DNA from: Bacillota bacterium
GTDB taxonomy: Bacteria; Bacillota; Clostridia; Lachnospirales; Lachnospiraceae
Direction of reading: 5' to 3'
DNA length: 32,829 nucleotides
Assembly: GCA_023415475.1 (NCBI GenBank)
Contig: JAEZKL010000171.1
Location: 1 to 32,829 of the forward strand
Every line of letters starts with the position of its first letter. The first letter of the stretch is position 1. The position numbers and the translations under genes were made by a program. Of the stretch, positions 30,932 through 32,829 are shown in pieces. Under the pieces are notes generated by a model. It saw nothing but the letters and a program-made list of their open reading frames with translations. It was not told the DNA's origin and did no database searches.

Positions 30932-31843
30932 TTAATGAAGCGCTTTGTTATAGAGCTTTCGGTATTCTGACGGGGTGTGATTCAGCTTTTTCTTAAATAC
31001 ATTGCTGAAGTAGCTGATATCACTGAAGCCGGTGCGCTCACAGATCTCCTCCACGGATAAATCAGTATCACGAAGCAGAGGTGAGGCCATGGTCAGACGA
31101 AGCTGGATCAGATACTGATTGACGGACTGGCCGGTATACTTCTTAAAGTCATTCAGTAGAGAAGTCCGGTTAGTATGGAATTCTTCTGCCAGTCGTTCTA
31201 CCGTGATTTTCTGACTATAACAAGTCTGCAGATAATAGATGACATCAACCGCAAGCCTGGAATAGGTATCATAGTGGAGAAGATCACTAATCTCCTCTTC
31301 TTCCTCCTGCCTCGCCAGACAGAATAAGATCTCGAACAGATATGATCTGCTCCTGCAGGGCCAGTAATTGGTATCCTGCTTTGTAAGAAGCTCCTTCAAC
31401 AAGGTTAGCTTGTGTTCGACTAACGCAGAATCAATCGTATGTAATGACAGTATCTTAAGTGACGGAGCCGCTCCCGGCAGAAACTGCAGCATGTAATAGA
31501 AATCCTGCTGTTCGGTCATGGAAAGCTTTCTCAATGGGTCATTCATGATTTCAATGGAAAAGGATGAATTAATAACCTGAGGTTGAAACCATAATATTCT
31601 GACTGCCTCCTCATTGATATGATAAAAGCTGATCTCGTCCTTCTCATTCATGCTGATGGTACTTGCACCGGTTAATATGAATTCTCTCCCATTCATTACA
31701 AAGTGACAGCTTCCCGATTTAATATATATAATTTTATAGAAATCTCCTGCCGCTTTGTCCCTTAGTCCGTTCAAACCCTCTGTCACTTTTGCAGGAAACA
31801 GATAACCGATATAATGATTAAAACCAATGGTACAATACGACAT
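30932..31843 (-). CDS. AraC-family transcriptional regulator
   Basis: The 303-residue protein has an N-terminal cupin-like sensing region (FYKIIYIKSGSCHFVMNG, then FILTGASTISMNEKD) and two C-terminal helix-turn-helix motifs: ITVERLAEEFHTNRTSLLNDFKKY and VEEICERTGFSDISYFSNVFKKKL, ending HTPSEYRKL. This arrangement is typical of sugar- or metabolite-responsive AraC activators. AGGTG lies 6 bases before the ATG at 31843. It has its own promoter. A small cupin gene lies 295 bases upstream on the same strand; no sugar operon adjoins it inside the window. Confidence 0.93.
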   Translation of the reverse strand: MSYCTIGFNHYIGYLFPAKVTEGLNGLRDKAAGDFYKIIYIKSGSCHFVMNGREFILTGASTISMNEKDEISFYHINEEAVRILWFQPQVINSSFSIEIMNDPLRKLSMTEQQDFYYMLQFLPGAAPSLKILSLHTIDSALVEHKLTLLKELLTKQDTNYWPCRSRSYLFEILFCLARQEEEEEISDLLHYDTYSRLAVDVIYYLQTCYSQKITVERLAEEFHTNRTSLLNDFKKYTGQSVNQYLIQLRLTMASPLLRDTDLSVEEICERTGFSDISYFSNVFKKKLNHTPSEYRKLYNKALH

Positions 31844-31879
31844 AATAAGCACCTACAATTCATACTAATATTTGACAAT

Positions 31880-31908
31880 ATTATAATGGATAACCGGCGC
31901 CTTGTAAA
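31880..31908 (-). promoter_or_regulatory. AraC gene promoter
   Basis: TTTACA (31903-31908) and TATAAT (31880-31885) on the minus strand are 17 bases apart, about 37 bases before the start codon. The spacer contains GGCGCC. Confidence 0.7.
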
Positions 31909-31974
31909 TGAAAGATTTATATTTATTCTTATAGGAACACTCTCTCCTATCATCAAGCGGCTTATAATGGAAGA

Positions 31975-32009
31975 AACACAAAAAGAAGATACTGCATTCT
32001 CTTTGTGTT
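31975..32009 (-). terminator. Hairpin between the cupin and AraC genes
   Basis: AACACAAA (31975-31982) and TTTGTGTT (32002-32009) form an 8-bp stem, with further AGAA/TTCT pairing inside. No long T run follows on the minus strand, so it is only a weak terminator candidate for the cupin gene. Confidence 0.4.
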
Positions 32010-32138
32010 CCCTCTTATAGTCTATTCTTTCTCCCCACGCTATTATTACTACGCCAAAAAATTCTAGCATAGTAATTGTTTTTGTCCTATGTAATTTTGG
32101 CAATGAATTTTGTACTTTTTCAAGTTTCTATAAGGTCA

Positions 32139-32480
32139 TTAAAAGACTACCGTGAGAAGCATTTTAAACTGTTCCTCACCATACACCGCATGTGATACCT
32201 GATTAGGCATAATCAAGGTTTCTCCCTTATTAAGAACAAACTCTTCCTCACCTACCGTAAATCTACCGGTGCCATCAAGTACTGTGACCATTGCATCTCC
32301 GTCCGAGGAATGGGCACTGATTTCTTCCCCTTTATCAAAAGAGAATATAGTCATGCTCACATTCTTATTCTGTACCAGAGTCTTGCTCACAACCTGGCCC
32401 CTTTGATAATTAATCTCGTCCTCCAGTTTTAGGACTTTTGATACCTCGATATTCTTTAATTTGTAATGCGATGCTTCCAT
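32139..32480 (-). CDS. Small cupin-domain protein
   Basis: The 113-residue single-domain cupin has the two conserved motifs: EEISAHSSDGDAMVTVLDGTG and GETLIMPNQVSHAV, the latter with the metal-type His. Such proteins bind metals and small ligands or act as enzymes; the substrate is not evident. AAAGGAG lies about 7 bases before the ATG at 32480. It is followed by an AraC regulator on the same strand with a separate promoter. Confidence 0.9.
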   Translation of the reverse strand: MEASHYKLKNIEVSKVLKLEDEINYQRGQVVSKTLVQNKNVSMTIFSFDKGEEISAHSSDGDAMVTVLDGTGRFTVGEEEFVLNKGETLIMPNQVSHAVYGEEQFKMLLTVVF

Positions 32481-32829
32481 TGTAATTCTCCTTTCATATT
32501 TAATTAACATTCATCGATCGATTATTCTGCCTTACATTAGCAATCCATCTATAAAAACCTATTCATGATCTTTTACTCCGATCGCATACTTACAAGCAAG
32601 CTTGCTATGCGAGTGCCTTGCTCGCATTATGCTCACTACGCTTTTTAGCATTTTGATAATAATATTATACTATAATTTTCATACTTGAGTGTAGCTACAG
32701 CAACAATTAAAGTTAATCCTTCTTGCCCATGAAATTCATTAACAGCAAATTTTTATAAGTACTTGTCAGGGTTTTTGTCTCTACAAAAAATACTTTTAAT
32801 TTTTATAAAAATAGGAAATCAGTCAAGCA
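32481..32829. other. Gene-free end of the window with two dyads
   Basis: AGCAAGCTTGCT (32595-32606) is a perfect 12-bp palindrome. ATGCGAG (32607-32613) and CTCGCAT (32621-32627) form a 7-bp stem. The remaining bases to the edge are AT-rich, and I see no gene or RNA in them. The cupin promoter was not clearly located. Confidence 0.5.

Noticed and set aside
1..32829. tRNA, rRNA, CRISPR arrays and insertion sequences
   Set aside because: I looked for T-loop motifs, rRNA-like blocks, regularly spaced repeats and transposase motifs and saw none. The 41-bp tandem repeat is directly adjacent without spacers, so it is not a CRISPR.

Overview
The window looks like chromosome of a low-GC, anaerobic, plant-polysaccharide-degrading Firmicute, most likely a Lachnospiraceae/Lachnoclostridium-type clostridium. 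The evidence is a Rex redox repressor, a Re-type citrate synthase, rubredoxin, single-cluster ferredoxin and ferritin, xylose isomerase with xyloglucan-degrading enzymes, strong AGGAGG ribosome binding sites with frequent TTG starts, and a Clostridioides-like hex glycolipid operon. I see no rRNA, tRNA, CRISPR array, insertion sequence or phage module. All assignments come from reading the sequence and from knowledge of the families; no database was searched.

Layout. 1-2976 (minus strand): acpS, a fused NAD(P)HX epimerase/dehydratase and alanine racemase, which is cut by the window edge. 3157-4439 (minus): rex and a coiled-coil protein, with a promoter that carries a partial Rex site. 4746-6725 (plus): an ABC-F ATPase. 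6738-6951: a long imperfect foldback element in the convergent gap. 7028-10469 (minus): an operon of Re-citrate synthase, isocitrate dehydrogenase and a GntR/FadR regulator, with two palindromes over its promoter; this is the oxidative route to 2-oxoglutarate and glutamate. 10545-13158 (minus): a small membrane protein, then tcdA, an HD-domain protein and a DUF554 membrane protein. 13378-14527: rubredoxin (minus) divergent from ferredoxin-ferritin (plus).

14755-19282 (minus): a GH74 xyloglucanase-like protein followed by a GH31 alpha-xylosidase-like protein. Neither has a visible signal peptide, so xyloglucan oligosaccharides are probably processed inside the cell. 19669-24466 (minus): five tightly packed genes for a glycosyltransferase, NodB-fold deacetylase, flippase, response regulator and histidine kinase. 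The content matches the hexSDF/hexRK system described in C. difficile, which makes an amino-sugar glycolipid linked to daptomycin and bacitracin resistance. 24746-26062 (minus): xylA with its own promoter and terminator.

26577-27984 (plus): a PadR regulator overlapping a HAAS-type membrane protein, with a dyad between its -35 and -10. 28024-28160: a remnant of a carbohydrate-binding module. 28206-30317 (minus): an intracellular subtilisin-like protease and a GNAT acetyltransferase. 30504-30640: a gene-free, three-hairpin segment that may be a structured RNA. 30932-32480 (minus): an AraC regulator and a cupin protein. The last 350 bases hold hairpins but no gene I can support.

The items most worth a second look are the hex operon, the foldback element, the GntR operator candidates on the Re-citrate synthase promoter, the candidate RNA near 30.5 kb, and a repeat family shared by 14.6 kb and 26.3 kb.
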